Source: Poa pratensis (Eukaryota > Streptophyta > Magnoliopsida > Poales > Poaceae). Taken from it: DNA of 64,000 nt. The notes below the pieces were generated by a model, which did no database searches, was not told the DNA's origin, and saw nothing but the letters and a program-made list of their open reading frames with translations. Position 1 is the first letter of the stretch; each line of letters opens with the position of its first letter. The stretch spans positions 74,233,042-74,297,041 of the forward strand of contig CAMZMU010000117.1 in assembly GCA_947311845.1 (NCBI GenBank), given 5' to 3'. Position numbers and translations under genes: made by a program. Positions 33,024 to 45,574 of this stretch are shown one piece after another.

Positions 33024-35623
33024 ACTCGTAGAAAAGGGGCCTTTCGTCCGGGGCCGGGACTAATGGTCCGGACCCAATGGCCCAAACCGCCGAAAACGTA
33101 CGGCACCCATTTGTCCCGGCCCGTTAGGACGCATTAGTCCAGGTTTGAGGGTGTGGCTGCTGCGGCCTGGCTGGCACCCCCATTAGTCCCGGTTTGAGCC
33201 TCAAACCGGGACAAATGGGCTGGCTGCCTATATATATGCCCAGCCCGTCTCATATGCACTAGAGGTGCTCGTTTTTTTGTGTGGGATAGATTTGTGCTCT
33301 TTTGTTTCTTCATATGCACCAGAGGTGCTCGATGAAATGCCTGTGAGAGTGATGCCACTTAAGTTCACACAAGACAAACATGATATGAGGTGCCCGAGCC
33401 ACACTTAAGCTTCCTCCTCTTTGTTTCCAAGTGTCCTAAAAGGTTAGCAACTATTTTCTCGTTTAGACCGCGCGGTACTAATTTTAGCATCGTGATTGCG
33501 TTTGATATATATGGTTGTATGATGCAGATGAGCCATCCATGGATGTACGGTGACCGACGCTCTGCCGCTTTCAGAGAAGGCGTGCGTTCTTTTCGTCTTG
33601 TGGCCAAGGCGAACAAGCGGCGGGATGGTTTTATGTGTTGTCCATGTGTTGAATGTCGGAATGAGAAGGCTCACACTTCCTCAAGAGTCATTCAGAGCCA
33701 CCTGCTTCAGTCCGGTTTCATGTCCGGCTATAATGTTTGGACCAAGCACGGAGAAAGAGGGGTTATGATGGAAGATGGCGATGAAGAGGAGAACGATGAC
33801 AACTACCGATCTATGTTCCCTGAATACACTGCAATGGAAGAGAATGAAGAAGAAGGAGGTGAAGAACGGGCACCAGATGAGCCCGCTGATGATCTTGGTC
33901 GGGTCATTTCTGATGCAAAGCGAGACTGCGACACAGCAAAGGAGAAGGAGAAGTTCGAGCAGATGTTACAGGACCACAACAAATTGTTGTACCCAACTTG
34001 CGAAGACGGCCAGAAGAAGCTAGGTAGCACATTGGAATTGCTGAAGTGGAAGGCAGAGAACGGTGTGACTGACTCGGGATTTGAAAGTTTGCTGAAAATG
34101 ATGAAGAAGCTGCTTCCAAGGGATAACGAATTGCCCGCCAGTACGTACGAAGCAAAGAAGCTTGTCTGCCCTCTAGGATTAGACGTGCAGAAGATACATG
34201 CATGCCCTAATGACTGCATCCTCTATCGTGGTGAGAAGTACGAGAATTTGGATAAATGCCCGGTATGCACTGCATTGCGGTATAAGATCAGAAAAGATGA
34301 CCCTGGTGATGTTGAGGGCGAGCCACGCAGGAAGAGGGTTCCTGCCAAGGTGATGTGGTATGCTCCTATAATACCACGGTTGAAACGTTTGTTCAGAAAC
34401 AAAGAGCATGCCAAGTTGTTGCGATGGCACATGGAAGACCGTAAGAAAGACGGGATGTTGAGGCACCCCGCTGATGGTAGGCAGTGGAGAAAAATCGAGA
34501 GAGAGTTCCCGGACTTTGCTGGTGACGCAAGGAACTTATGGTTTGGTCTAAGTACAGATGGCATGAATCCTTTTGGGGAGCAGAGCTGCAGTCACAGCAC
34601 CTGGCCCGTGACTTTATGTATCTACAACCTTCCTCCATGGTTGTGCATGAAGCGAAAGTTCATTATGATGCCAGTGCTCATCCAAGGCCCGAAACAACCC
34701 GGCAACGACATTGATGTGTACCTAAGGCCATTAGTTGATGAACTTTTACAGTTGTGGGCCGAACCAGGTGTACGTGTGTGGGATGAGCACAAACAGCAGG
34801 AATTTGACCTACAAGCGTTGCTGTTCGTAACCATCAATGATTGGCCTGCTCTTAGTAACATTTCAGGACAGACGAACAAAGGATACAATGCATGCACGCA
34901 CTGTTTAGATGAGACTGAAAGTATATATCTGGATAAATGTAGGAAGAATGTGTACCCGTACAATCGTCGTTTTCTTCAGCCCAGGCATCCCTTAAGGAAA
35001 AATGGCAAGCATTTCAATGGCAAGGCAGAAATTCGGACGAAGCCTGTCCACCGTACTGGTGCTGATGTATTTGGTATGGTCAAGGATTTAAATGTAACCT
35101 TTGGAAAGGGTCCTGGCAGACAACCTGTTCCGAATGACGCTGATGGACACGCACCCATGTGGAAGAAGAAATCTATATTTTGGGAGCTACCCTATTGGGA
35201 AGTCCATGAGGTCCGCTCTGCAATCGACGTGATGCACCTGACGAAGAATCTTTGCGTGAATATTCTAGGCTTCCTGGGCTTATATGGGAAGTCAAAAGAT
35301 ACACCGGAAGCACGGGAGGACCAGCAACGTCATAAAGGACGAGACGGCATGCATCCAGGGCAGTTTCAAGGGCCTGCCAGCTACGCTCTTACCAAAGAAG
35401 AGAAGGAAATCTTTTTTAAAGTCCTTTTCAGTATCAAGATCCCGTCTGGCTTCTCGTCGAATATAAAGGGAATAGTAAATATGAAAGAGTCAGATCCCTG
35501 ATGATGCTGCCAAGTATTATTGGAGAACCGGCCGAGCTCCATCACATACATATAGCGACGGACGTGCTTGTTCTCCTCCCTGACAAGGCGACGTACCAGC
35601 TCCTCGAGGGCCGGCTCCCTCTG
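33024..35623 (+). mobile_element. CACTA (En/Spm) element 1, left part
   Basis: It begins CACTCGTAGAAAAGGGGC, a CACTA-type terminus. Subterminal motifs follow (GGGACTAATG, CATTTGTCCCGG, TTAGTCCCGGTTTGAG and its inverted partner at 33182-33213), then a tnp2 gene. The gypsy element at 35624 interrupts it. The 5 bp at 35619-35623 (CTCTG) is repeated at 49507-49511, where the host element resumes. Confidence 0.8.
33528..35501 (+). pseudogene. tnp2-family CACTA transposase, C-terminally truncated
   Basis: This 657-residue frame starts MSHPWMYGDRRS. It contains the transposase-associated N-terminal domain (FMCCPCVECRN, with paired Cys), an acidic stretch, and the long tnp2 domain: LVCPLGLDVQKIHACPNDC, ILYRGEKYENLDKCPVC, GMLRHPADGRQWRKIE, STDGMNPFGEQSCSHSTWPV, YNLPPWLCMKRKFIMM, IQGPKQPGNDIDVYLRPLV and WELPYWEVHEVRSAIDVMHL. 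The frame stops at NMKESDP at 35501. Related proteins continue with a KSHDCHVMM-type motif and DUF4218/DUF4216 regions, which are absent here. It is therefore a deletion product lacking the C-terminal half. The start at 33528 follows an AG that could be a splice acceptor. Confidence 0.85.
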
Positions 35624-38600
35624 TGTAACACCCCAAAAATATTAATCAGTATTATTATTCCAAAAATGAGAGCCAACAAAAACTTTTGTTGATTTTATGT
35701 GTTGTTTGCCAATTGTTGCTTGTGGTAATTAATTCTTGTTGCTTGTGTTGCTTGTTTGCTTGAATTAATAAAAAAAGAAATGCAAAAGCAAAAGAGAGAC
35801 AAGAAAAATAAAAGTGACAAATAAGAAACTCAAAATTGTTTCAAACAAAATTCAGAGGAATGGTATTTGAACCTCTCATTTACATCCTTATCACTTATCT
35901 CTTCCAAATAATATTTTACACCTATTTTAAAATTCAAAAGTAAAAACAATTGAAATAAAACAAAATGCAATAATTAAAACCCTATGAAAGAAAATGATTC
36001 AAAACATTTTATTTTGAAATGCCAAATTTTGTGGAGCTACTACATGCTATGTGGAAGCCTCACAAATATTTGTGAATTTTTCTAAATTGTTTAAGTACCC
36101 CAAATAAATTCCAGAAAGGCTGCTGGAAATGAAAAGAAGAAAAAGAAGCAGAGAAGGACCTAGTTGTAAATGGAAAAAAGAATCCAGGGGGCGTTCTGCA
36201 AGAACGTCGTCGTCCACCTCTCTCCCTCGCCCCGACGCATCGCCGTGTCGCCGTGACCGTTCCCCGCCGTTCCCGCGCTCCCCAGGCCCCCCTGGCCGCG
36301 CTCTCCCTCGCTCCCGTGCCTCTGCAGCCGCGGCGCCGCAGAGGAGAGCACCCGCGCACTCCCTCACCTCGAATCCACCCCAGCACCGCCGTGGCAGCCG
36401 CGGCGATGCCGGCCCAAATTCACGCACCTCTCTGCACCTCGACACGCACCACTCAAGCCAGAGCTTCTAGAACGTGTCCGGACCCCGGTGGACGCCGCGT
36501 CTCCACGTCCCTCGCACCACCGCGTCGGATTCGTGGAGAAATATCTCCGCCGTGCGCCATGGACGCCGTTCGTGCACTCCGTCCACGATACGCCGGCCCT
36601 GCGCTATAAAACCACCCCCGCACCCCTCTGGGAACACCACACCACCCCACTCCCTCACTTCTCCCTCTCGATTCGCCGTGCACCGCCAGGAGGGCGGGCT
36701 CTGCCGCAGCCACTGCCGCCGTCGAGGTCAGTCGTGGCCGCGACGCCACACTGCCCCTTTCTCTCCTCCCTGGCCCGTACCCTCTTCCCTTTGGACACCG
36801 CCCTCACGCATCCTTTTTCCCTCTGTATCGTGCACAGGGGAGACGCCAGGAGCTCGCCGGAGTGCTGCCCGTGGCCGCGGAAGTGCAGCAGCTCGCCGTG
36901 GACGCTGCACTCCCTCCCAGCAAGCGACACTCGACCAGAAGCTCTCCCCACGCCGCCGCCGTCGTTCCGCATCATCTCCACCGTCCCTAGACCACCCAGG
37001 TACCCCCACTGGCCACCCTCGCCGTCGCCGGAGCTCCGGCGACGCCACTTTTAGGTCGTCGATGATCGCGGGCTCCGTGAGCCGTTCGATCTTTGATCAA
37101 CGGCCGCGTACCGCTTCGATTAGAAGAGAAAGAGAGAGAGAGAGACTGACGGGCGGGCCCCGCTCGTCAGGTTTTAAATCATTTCCCGCGCGCGCTGTGC
37201 CGCTGCCATGTAGGCCCCACTAGTCAGAGATTTAAACATTATCCATAACTGGATTTCTCTGTTTAAAATGGAAATATGAAATCAGTACTGGATCCAACTT
37301 TGAAATTCAATATCTCGAGATTTAGGAATCCAAATAAATCAAACTCAATTGTTCTGGAAAGCTTATGAAAATGTTTAACCAACCCAATTGGATTCATTCC
37401 ATTTAATTAAATAAATAAAAAGTATTATTAAAAATACTACAGAAGGTTTAAATTCTAAACTTGTTTGTTTCTGATACTCTGTTAGTCCAAATAATTCCAA
37501 ACCAATTTTGCTAGCTTAGTACTGCCATGTATTAGCTTCCCTAATTTTGGTAGAATTATTGTGCAGTAATTTGTTTAGTATTAAGTTGAAGTTTAAACAC
37601 CCTTCTGCACTCAAACATTTAAATATGTTTAATGGTTAACCCAAATGAATTAGGACCAATTTTGTTAGATCACATTTAGCCATGTTTAGTTACCCCTAAA
37701 AGGATTTAATTTTAGGTCAACAGAATTTAATTGGTAGCTAAAACTTGATTATTAAGTTACTGGATTCAAACAAATGTGTAGGGAGTTTAGTAACTCCAAT
37801 TGATCCAAATCAAATTGTGTTGTCTTCTACACATCAGTAGCTTTCCATAGAATTTTAGTTTGTATTTTTGTGACCAACAGAACTCAAGTTGTGGAATTAA
37901 ACATGTTCAACAAGTTTCTGCCATAATTTAGAAGTAATTAAATAATGTTTAATTCAATTATTTGAAAACCAAATTGTATGGTTTGATGTGTGCAGTAGCT
38001 ATTGTGATGTTCATGATTGTTATGTTGAGATGATTGCTTGTATAGCTTAGTGATTGTTTGCATTGTTTGTTTATTAATTAGACGAGAACGTTGTCGGATA
38101 TATCGAGGAAGGAGAGTTTGCTGAAATTGAAGAACAAGAGCAAGATCACTTTGCCAGCAAGGCAAGCTATTCTCTGAGCTTGCACTACAAACATATGCAT
38201 CTACTTTCATAACATGTTTTACTCTCAAGCAAGATTTATAAAACCCATTTCAAAAGTATATGGAATTATTTTGCCACCTATGTAGTATAAGATAGTTATA
38301 TCAAATTATAGGATGGGAAAACAAATATGTTTATTCAAAACTCCTTTGAAATTACTTGTGAGTTTATGAAATGCCGAGATGTCGGTGTTGGAATGGAGAA
38401 GTGGAAAAATGGTGATGTTTATGAAAAATGCACAGTGTCCTAGTACTATGACGACCAATCTACCCTGTGCGACCACATTTACCATATATGGGAAAAGGCT
38501 TAGTCATGTAGTTTGCTCTTATTAGTATGGGATACCTCATCGACGGAGATGACTCCGTTATGCATGAGGGGATGGTCCGAGGACCTACCCCCTGACCCGG

Positions 38601-39599
38601 GTCCTCACACAAGTTGGTGGGGAGGATAGAAGGTTCCACCATAAACCGCCGGACAAAACTATGAGTCCTCACACTTAGGGTTTCTGACGGGAAACTGGAC
38701 TGGGTGTCGATGGAAAGTGTCATATGGGAAGGATCCTATACTAGCATGAGCAAATAAGAGGCTATGGCCGGCGGCTTACTTCGCATACACCTGGTATGGC
38801 GAGACGTGGCAGACACGATGAGTTGCCGGATGGATGTGGGCTAAAAGCGTGCTACCTCTGCAGAGTGTTAAAACTATTCGAATAGCCGAGTCCTCGGATA
38901 TGGACAATTGGGAGACTGTCCTAAGACCTTGTGCAAGTTTTTAAAAGACTTTGAGTTTTAAAAGAAAAATGAAGTGGAGAATGTTTCCTACACCTATACC
39001 AACGGATCGGTATGAGGTGGTTGGATGAAAGTGGACCATGACGGGCTATGGTCGGAAAAAGGAGGAGTTTTGGAGAAACAGATAAAATGGTGACTTCTTT
39101 AAAGATAGTTATAAAACTCTTCTTACCTTTTTCAATAAAGATATAGAGATGTTTTAAATAAATAAAAGTTGTCAACTAAAATAAAACTAGTGCATACTCA
39201 TGTTGGGGTAGTTTGCGAGTACATTCAAATGTACTCATATTGGTTTCGTCCCTGGCTATTGTCCTAGCCAGACTACGAGGAGGAGCACTACGCCGAGCAG
39301 GAGTATGGCGACTTCTACGCCAACTAAGGATCTCCACAAGTCAGCTGCCTGTCGGGTTGTCATCGTTAGAATATGATGTCTACTACGCCGTAGCTTCCGC
39401 TGATATTTTGGTTTGGCCCATGAAGGCACCTATGTAAGAACTTGGTCTAAATGACCATTTATGTAAGACTTTTATTCGGTACTGTAATGGATGTAAACTT
39501 TGGTATCCAATTCGGATTATGTGCAACGACAGACTGATCACGGGATCGTTGTGTTAAGCATAATCGGGTATTTCGGACAGCTAGTCCGGGGTCCCCACA
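35624..39599 (+). repeat. Gypsy 5' LTR (3,976 bp)
   Basis: It is bounded by TGTAACACCCC and GTCCCCACA. It carries a GC-rich core (36200-37060), TATAAAA at 36605-36611 and long AT-rich flanks. Compared with the 3' LTR it holds about 57 extra bp near 35781-35848 and scattered substitutions. Confidence 0.95.
36605..36611 (+). promoter_or_regulatory. TATA box of the gypsy LTR
   Basis: TATAAAA lies in the GC-rich core and is conserved in the 3' LTR at about 46502-46508. It lies nearly 3 kb from the LTR end, giving a very long transcribed leader. Confidence 0.55.
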
Positions 39600-39603
39600 G
39601 ACT

Positions 39604-39616
39604 TGGTATCAGAGCC
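39604..39616 (+). other. Primer binding site, tRNA-iMet type
   Basis: TGGTATCAGAGCC lies four bases after the 5' LTR. This is the standard complement to the 3' end of plant initiator methionine tRNA. Confidence 0.9.
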
Positions 39617-39901
39617 ATCCTGACTTTAGGAAACCTTAGTTAGCATGGTCGTTTGTCAAATGTTACAAAAAGATGAATTTCTAAAAAGAAAGGAATGAAG
39701 TATTTTCGAAAACTGCTTATCTCCAATCCTCTTACTTATGCAAAATTTTACTCTCATTAAATATTACATTTTCCTTGTATCCCTAAAATTTTGCACACCT
39801 CTCATTAAGCTTAAAATTTGACTCACTTGTTGCCCTACTATATTAAAATTTTGATACACTTGTCACCTAACTAACTTAAAATTTTGCTTAAAAATTGTAG
39901 A

Positions 39902-40724
39902 TGGCACTCCATTGGACCGAGTTCGTTCAGCTGAGAAGGACAGCAAGCTGACGTTTGAGAGGGACTTGTTCGAGTTGACCAAGCTGTTAGGTCGCCCCGC
40001 TCCAGAGTTTGAGGGAGCTCAGATTGATGTTCACGGTGTCGGAAGGCTGAGCTGGCTCATCAGGTCGTCAGTTCGCAGGAACATCAAGTCTCCCAGTTCC
40101 AGGACGCTCATCTTCACCACCAAGGAGGCCACCTGGGTTGACGGTCTCTGTACTGCTACACAGAGGATGCTAGCCCGACTTTGTGAGGAGCACAAGGCGG
40201 AGTTAGTAGACTCCCGTTTCCGGTTCTACGGGAGGCGCAACTGCGATGGACACCCTACTCCTTCACCTTACCACCCGATGTTTGGGAGCTACATCATGGA
40301 CATGGAGATCTTACTTCAGTGCACTCAGGATGATCTGTTGCGCACTAGGATTCAGCTCACTTTGACCGCGAGTCGCTCGTTGAGCTTCGCGAGAACGAGA
40401 GAAGCTGATGGTGGAGAAGGTGCTCTTCTCAGGAAGAGGGCCCAGCTGAGGAAGACTATCGTGAAGCTCCGCACGAAGGTGGCAGAGCAGGACGGGCTGA
40501 TTGAGGATCTAGAGCACCATACTGACGAGATGGAGGAGGAGGGCGAGGATCTCCGCAAGGAGAACAACGCTTTCCTCAGTGACGATGATGACTTCGTGGA
40601 GGAGATGGACTGTGAGGAGGAGGATGATGAGGAGGAGTTAGTTGACGAGGAGGAGGAGCCACTCGAGCAGTTCTCGAGGACGAGGAGGAGGATCCCGAGG
40701 AGCCACCTACCAGTCAGATGCTGA
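39902..40724 (+). CDS. Extra pre-gag ORF of the chromovirus, acidic coiled-coil protein
   Basis: An open frame follows the primer site. In-frame sequence from 39902 reads DGTPLDRVRSAEKD, and the first ATG is at 39912 (MDRVRSAEKDSKLTFERDLF), giving 270 residues. The middle has LTKLLGRPAPEFEGA and a helical heptad-like region (LRKTIVKLRTKVAEQDGLIE). The end is a strongly acidic run of Asp and Glu. No catalytic motif is seen. Additional ORFs before gag occur in long-LTR grass chromoviruses; the role is unknown. The reading frame appears open in this copy although gag and pol are broken. The real start may lie further upstream. Confidence 0.55.
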
Positions 40725-41061
40725 CGTGTTAGAGCTGGAGGTTCCACCTCAGTAGGCGAGTGACTTGATCACTACCGCAGGATTAGGTTGACCCCCTATC
40801 GCTAGTCGAGTCGAAGTAGTGGTTCTTTTGGAAACCAGATGTTATGTATCTAGATGTAAGGTGATGTTGTAAGCTTGATGTTGTAAGCTTGATGTTGATG
40901 TGAACTCCTTGATGTGATGTTGTAAATATAAGTATGTTTGTCTTGTTTAAATCTGTGTGAAATATTTTCATATAACCTTAAATTAATCAACCACTTGCGA
41001 GATCGTCTTTTCCCTTAGTCGAACTTTTCTTGCCTTGCCTCTTATACCCGGTGTGCTTCAG

Positions 41062-42227
41062 GATGCCGCCCCGTCGCAGCAATGCGGAAGGATCAGGATC
41101 AGCACCACCACCACCGGACCCAACCCCCCCAACTTCTCGCGCTTATCATGGAGGAACGTGAAAATGCCCGGCAAGAGCGCCAGCTCATCTCGTTGCCTAC
41201 AACAACTCGCAGCCGCTATAACAACAACAACAATAACAACAACAACAACAACAACAATGGTGGTAATGGCGATGGAAACCAGCGATCCACCTTAGGCGAT
41301 TTTCAGAAGACCAACCCACCCACCTACTCCAAGGGACTTCACCCACTAGAAGCCGATGATTGGCTTCGCACCATCGACAACAATCTGAAGTTGCTGCTGT
41401 GGGAGAAATGAGAAAGTGTTGTATGCAACCCACTATCTCGCTGGACCTGCAAGAGCTTGGTGGGAAACTACCAAGGCTCTCCAGCAGCTGGTCATGTCAT
41501 CAACTGGGCTGAGTTCCAGGAGAAGTTCCGCAAGAAGCATATTCCCAGCGGACTTATTGAGAGGAAGAAGGATGAGTTCCGCAAGCTGAGGCAGGGAAGT
41601 AAGATGTGGTCGGTTATCTGATGAGTTTACCGACTTATCTCGGTATGCTCCTGATGACACCGACAAAGAAGAGAAGAAGATGGAGCGTTTCATGAGTGGA
41701 CTTCATGATGAACTCAGTGTGCTTGGTTATCCATGACTTCCGTGATCTGGAGTCACTTGTGGACAAAGCCATCCAGCTGGAGACCAAGCGCAAGTCTATG
41801 TATGAAGGTCGCAAGAGGAGGATGAATGCTCAGGAAGGTTCGAGCAGCCAGAAACCTCGTATCTTTCAGCAGAACACCAGGCCTGCCTATCGTCCACCCC
41901 AAGCTCCACGCCCCAATTACCCTAACCGCCCAAACAACTTCAACCGCCCCAATGACAATAACCGTCCCGGAGGAAACTTCAACAACTTCACCCGCAATCC
42001 CAATGTGATCTGCTTTGAATGCGGCAACAAGGGTCACTACTCCAAAGAATGTCCCAATCCCAAGAGGAATGTCCAGCGCCCCAATGCGCCGGCACAGAAC
42101 AATGGTCAAGGCCGCAATGGAAATGGAAATGGCAAGAATGCCGCACCCGCGGAAATGCTGCTGTTGCCAAGGGTCGTCTGCACCACATCAATGCTGAAGA
42201 AGCTCAGGATGCTCCGGATGTTGTGCT
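41062..42227 (+). pseudogene. Gypsy gag, frameshifted
   Basis: ATG at 41062 (MPPRRSNAEGSGSA), then shifts. Recognisable pieces are an Asn run (AAC microsatellite, 41219-41255), the retrotransposon gag core (NPPTYSKGLHPLEADDWLR near 41320, then FTDLSRYAPDDTDKEEKK in another frame near 41628), a basic Pro/Asn-rich linker and the CCHC knuckle CFECGNKGHYSKEC at 42009. At least three frame changes and internal stops make it non-functional. Confidence 0.85.
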
Positions 42228-43980
42228 GGGTACGTTCCTTGTCAACTCAGTACCTGCAACTGTTCTGTTTGATTCTGGTGCTACCCATTCATTTGTTACC
42301 CAAGAATTTGTTGCTAAGGGAGGTTTAGTCGAGAGCCTCTTACCCAAACCCATGGTCATCCAAATCCCAGAATCCACCGTAGAGACCAAGATGTTTTGCT
42401 CCGATGTACCCCTTGAGATCAAAGGAGAAAAGTTTCCAGTTAACTTAATTGTTCTGGGAACCCAAGGCATCGATGTTATACTCGGTATGAATTGGTTAGC
42501 CAAGTACCATGGTCGAATTGACTGTGCCAGAAGAGCTGTATCCATCACCACCGACAAAGAAGTAGAAGTGGAGTATGTGTCTGAAACTAGTCAATCTCAC
42601 CCAGGCTGCCATGAGAGCATAGCTCGACCTGCCCTAGATGAGATCCGTGTTGTTCACCTGTTCAAGGATGTTTTCCCAGAAGAATTGCCTGGTATGCCGC
42701 CAGACCGGGAATTGAGTTCATAATTGAGCTTATCCCAGGAACCCCCCTATATCCCAAAGACCTTATCGGATGAATCCGGAAGACTGGTTGAGTTGAAGAA
42801 GCAATTGGCAGATATGCTCAGCAAAGGACTTGTTCGCCCAAGCGCTTCACCTTGGGGATCACCCATTATTTTGTGGACAAGAGAGACGGTACCACACGCC
42901 TGTGTGTGGATTATCGCAAGCTGAATGACGTGACCATTAAAAATAAGTACCCTCTTCCCAAGATCGAGGATCTGTTCGATCAAATGAACGGAGCCCGAGT
43001 CTTTTCCAAGATCGATCTTCGGACAGGATACCATCAGTTGAAGATCCGAGAGACAGACATTCCCAAGACCGCCTTCACCACTCGTTACGGTTTGTTTGAA
43101 TACACCGTGATGTCTTTTGGTCTGACCAATGCCCCAGCCTATTTCATGAATCTCATGAACAAGATTTTCATGGAGTACCTCGACAAGTTCGTGGTAGTTT
43201 TCCTTGATGACATCCTTATTTATTCCAAGACCGAAGAAGAGCATGCTGAACACCTGCGTCTAGTTTTGGAGACCTCCGAGAGCACCAGCTGTATGCCAAG
43301 CTTAGCAAGTGTGAGTTTTGGCTCAGTGAAGTGGCATTTCTCGGACATGTTGTATCTGCCGGAGGAATTTCTGTTGACCCAGAGAAGATCCAAGCCATTT
43401 TGACTGGTTATCCCCAACCAATGTTGAAATCCGAAGCTTTCTCGGACTTGCCGGTTATTACCGCAAGTTCGTTGAAGGATTTTCCAGTATAGCCAAACCT
43501 ATGACCCAACTGTTGAAGAAGGACAAGAAATTTGAATGGACTCAGAAGTGTGAGGATAGTTTCCAAGAACTGAAGAAGAGACTAACCTCAGCCCCAATCC
43601 TGATCATGCCAGACGTCACCCAGAGTTTCGACGTGTATTGCGATGCATCACGCCTCGGACTTGGTTGCGTTCTGATGCAAGAAGGCAAAGTTGTGTCGTA
43701 TCTGTCCCGGCAGTTGCGACCGCATGAAGAGAATTACCCAACCCATGACTTGGAGTTAGCTGCTGTTGTTCTTGCTCTAAAAGTGGCGTCCCTATCTTGC
43801 GGGACATCGCTGCGAGGTCTATACAGATCACAAAAGCTTGAAGTATATTTTCACCCAGAAAGATCTGAACCTGCGACAGAGGAGATGGATGGAATTAATC
43901 AAGGATTATGATATTGGAATCCATTATCACCCGGAAAGGCTAATGTAGTTGCCGATGCCCTTAGTCGCAAACCTTGCACC
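42228..43980 (+). pseudogene. Gypsy pol: protease, reverse transcriptase, RNase H (frameshifted)
   Basis: Protease has DSGATHSFV at about 42270 and VILGMNWLAKYHG. RT follows a frameshift near 42715 and a second near 42870: [35 protein letters not shown], and the catalytic centre FLDDILIYS at 43200-43226. Another shift near 43270 precedes the RNase H region, [19 protein letters not shown] and [17 protein letters not shown]. Catalytic motifs survive but no frame spans the domains. Confidence 0.9.
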
Positions 43981-44198
43981 CTGAATGCCCTGATCCAAGC
44001 CGAACAGCCAGCCTTGTTCAAAGAGTTCCAAGATTTTGGACTAGAGCTTGTTAGCCATGGTTATCTCGCCAATTTAGAGTTAACCCCAACCCTGATGGAT
44101 CAAATCAAAGAAGCCCAAAAGGTCATGAAAGCATAGAGGGAATTAGGAAGAAGATTTCCCTCGGCAAAGCACCCGGTTTTACCGAAGATGCTGAAGGA

Positions 44199-45562
44199 GT
44201 GCTGAAATTCAATGACCGTATCTGTGTGCCCAATGTCACGGAACTTAAGGAGTTAATCCTGAAGGAGGCCCATGAGACCCCTTATTCAATCCACCCCGGC
44301 GGAACCAAAATGTACCAAGACCTTCGAGAAAGATTTTGGTGGCATGGAATGAAGCGAGAGATTGGTTCATTCGTAGCCAAGTGTGACATCTGCCAGCGAG
44401 TAAGGCTGAACATCAGCGACCCGCTGGATTGCTTCAACCTTTGAAAATTCCCGAGTGGAAGTGGGATGAGATTGGAATGGATTTTATTACCGGACTTCCA
44501 AGATCCAACCGAGGCCATGATTCAATCTGGGTCATCGTTGATCGACTGACCAAGGTTGCCCACTTTGTTCCTGTCAAGACCACTCATACCGGAGCTCAGT
44601 TAGCAGACCTGTATATTTCCAGAATAGTGAGCCTGCATGGTGTGCCTAAGAAGATTGTATCTGATAGAGGCACGCAATTCACCTCAAGATTCTGGAAATC
44701 CCTTCATGAAGCCCTCGGAACCAAGTTAGCATTTAGCACAGCTTATCATCCCCAGACCGATGGCCAAACTGAGCGAGTGAACCAGATATTGGAGGACATG
44801 CTTCGCGCATGTGTTCTATCCTATGGTTCCAAGTGGGAAGATTGTCTTCCGTTTGCAGAGTTCTCGTACAACAACAGTTATCAGTCTAGTCTGCAAATGG
44901 CCCCTTTTGAAGCCCTTTACGGCAAGAAGTGTCGTACACCCCTGAATTGGTCCGATACCGGAGAAAGCAAATTGTTCGGACCAGATACCCTCCGTGAAGC
45001 TGAAGAGCAAGTTCAGCTTATTCGTGAACGCCTCAAAACTGCCCAATCCCGTCAGAAGAGTTACGCTGACACCAAGCGCCGTGACCTCACTTCAACGTCG
45101 GAGATTATGTTTATCTCCGAGTGACACCCCTAAAGGAATGCAGCGTTTCCATGTCAAAGGAAATTAGCGCCAAGGTATATTGGACCCTTCAAGGTCATTG
45201 CTCGTCGAGGAGAAGTATCCTATCAGCTGGAGTTACCCCAGGAGTTAGGAGATTATCATGATGTCTTCCACATTTCCTTGCTCCGGAAGTGTCTTGAAGT
45301 TCCTGACCAGCCTGATGTTTTCAAAAACATCGACCACCTCTCCATCGACCTGAACCAAGACCTGACTTATCGTGAGAGACCCCTCAAAATTCTCGAAGAA
45401 GATGTTCGTGTTACCCGAAGACGTGCGATCAAGTTTTACAAAGTCCAGTGGACTAACCACTCTGAAGAAGAAGCAACTTGGGAACGCGAAGATTATCTTC
45501 GAAGCGAATTCCCAGACCTCTTTAGTACCAGCCTAGCAAATCTCGGGACGAGATTTATTTAA
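44199..45562 (+). pseudogene. Gypsy pol: integrase and chromodomain (frameshifted)
   Basis: The zinc-binding HHCC region is at 44275-44400 (IHPGGTKMYQDLRERFWWHG, KCDICQR). The core has [29 protein letters not shown] and [18 protein letters not shown], giving D, D and E. After a shift near 45110 the tail reads DVFHISLLRKCLE, then a chromodomain with IKFYKVQWTNHSEEEATWE before the stop at 45560-45562. The ATWE motif and position identify the chromodomain typical of plant chromoviruses, which is thought to direct insertion to heterochromatin. A frameshift also lies near 44430 between the zinc region and core. Confidence 0.9.
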
Positions 45563-45574
45563 GGGGGGAAGGAT

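Noticed and set aside
36047..37223. Several long Arg/Pro-rich frames in the gypsy LTR, repeated at 45945-47139
   Set aside because: They lie in the GC-rich core of both LTRs, occur on both strands and differ by frameshifts between copies. Not genes.
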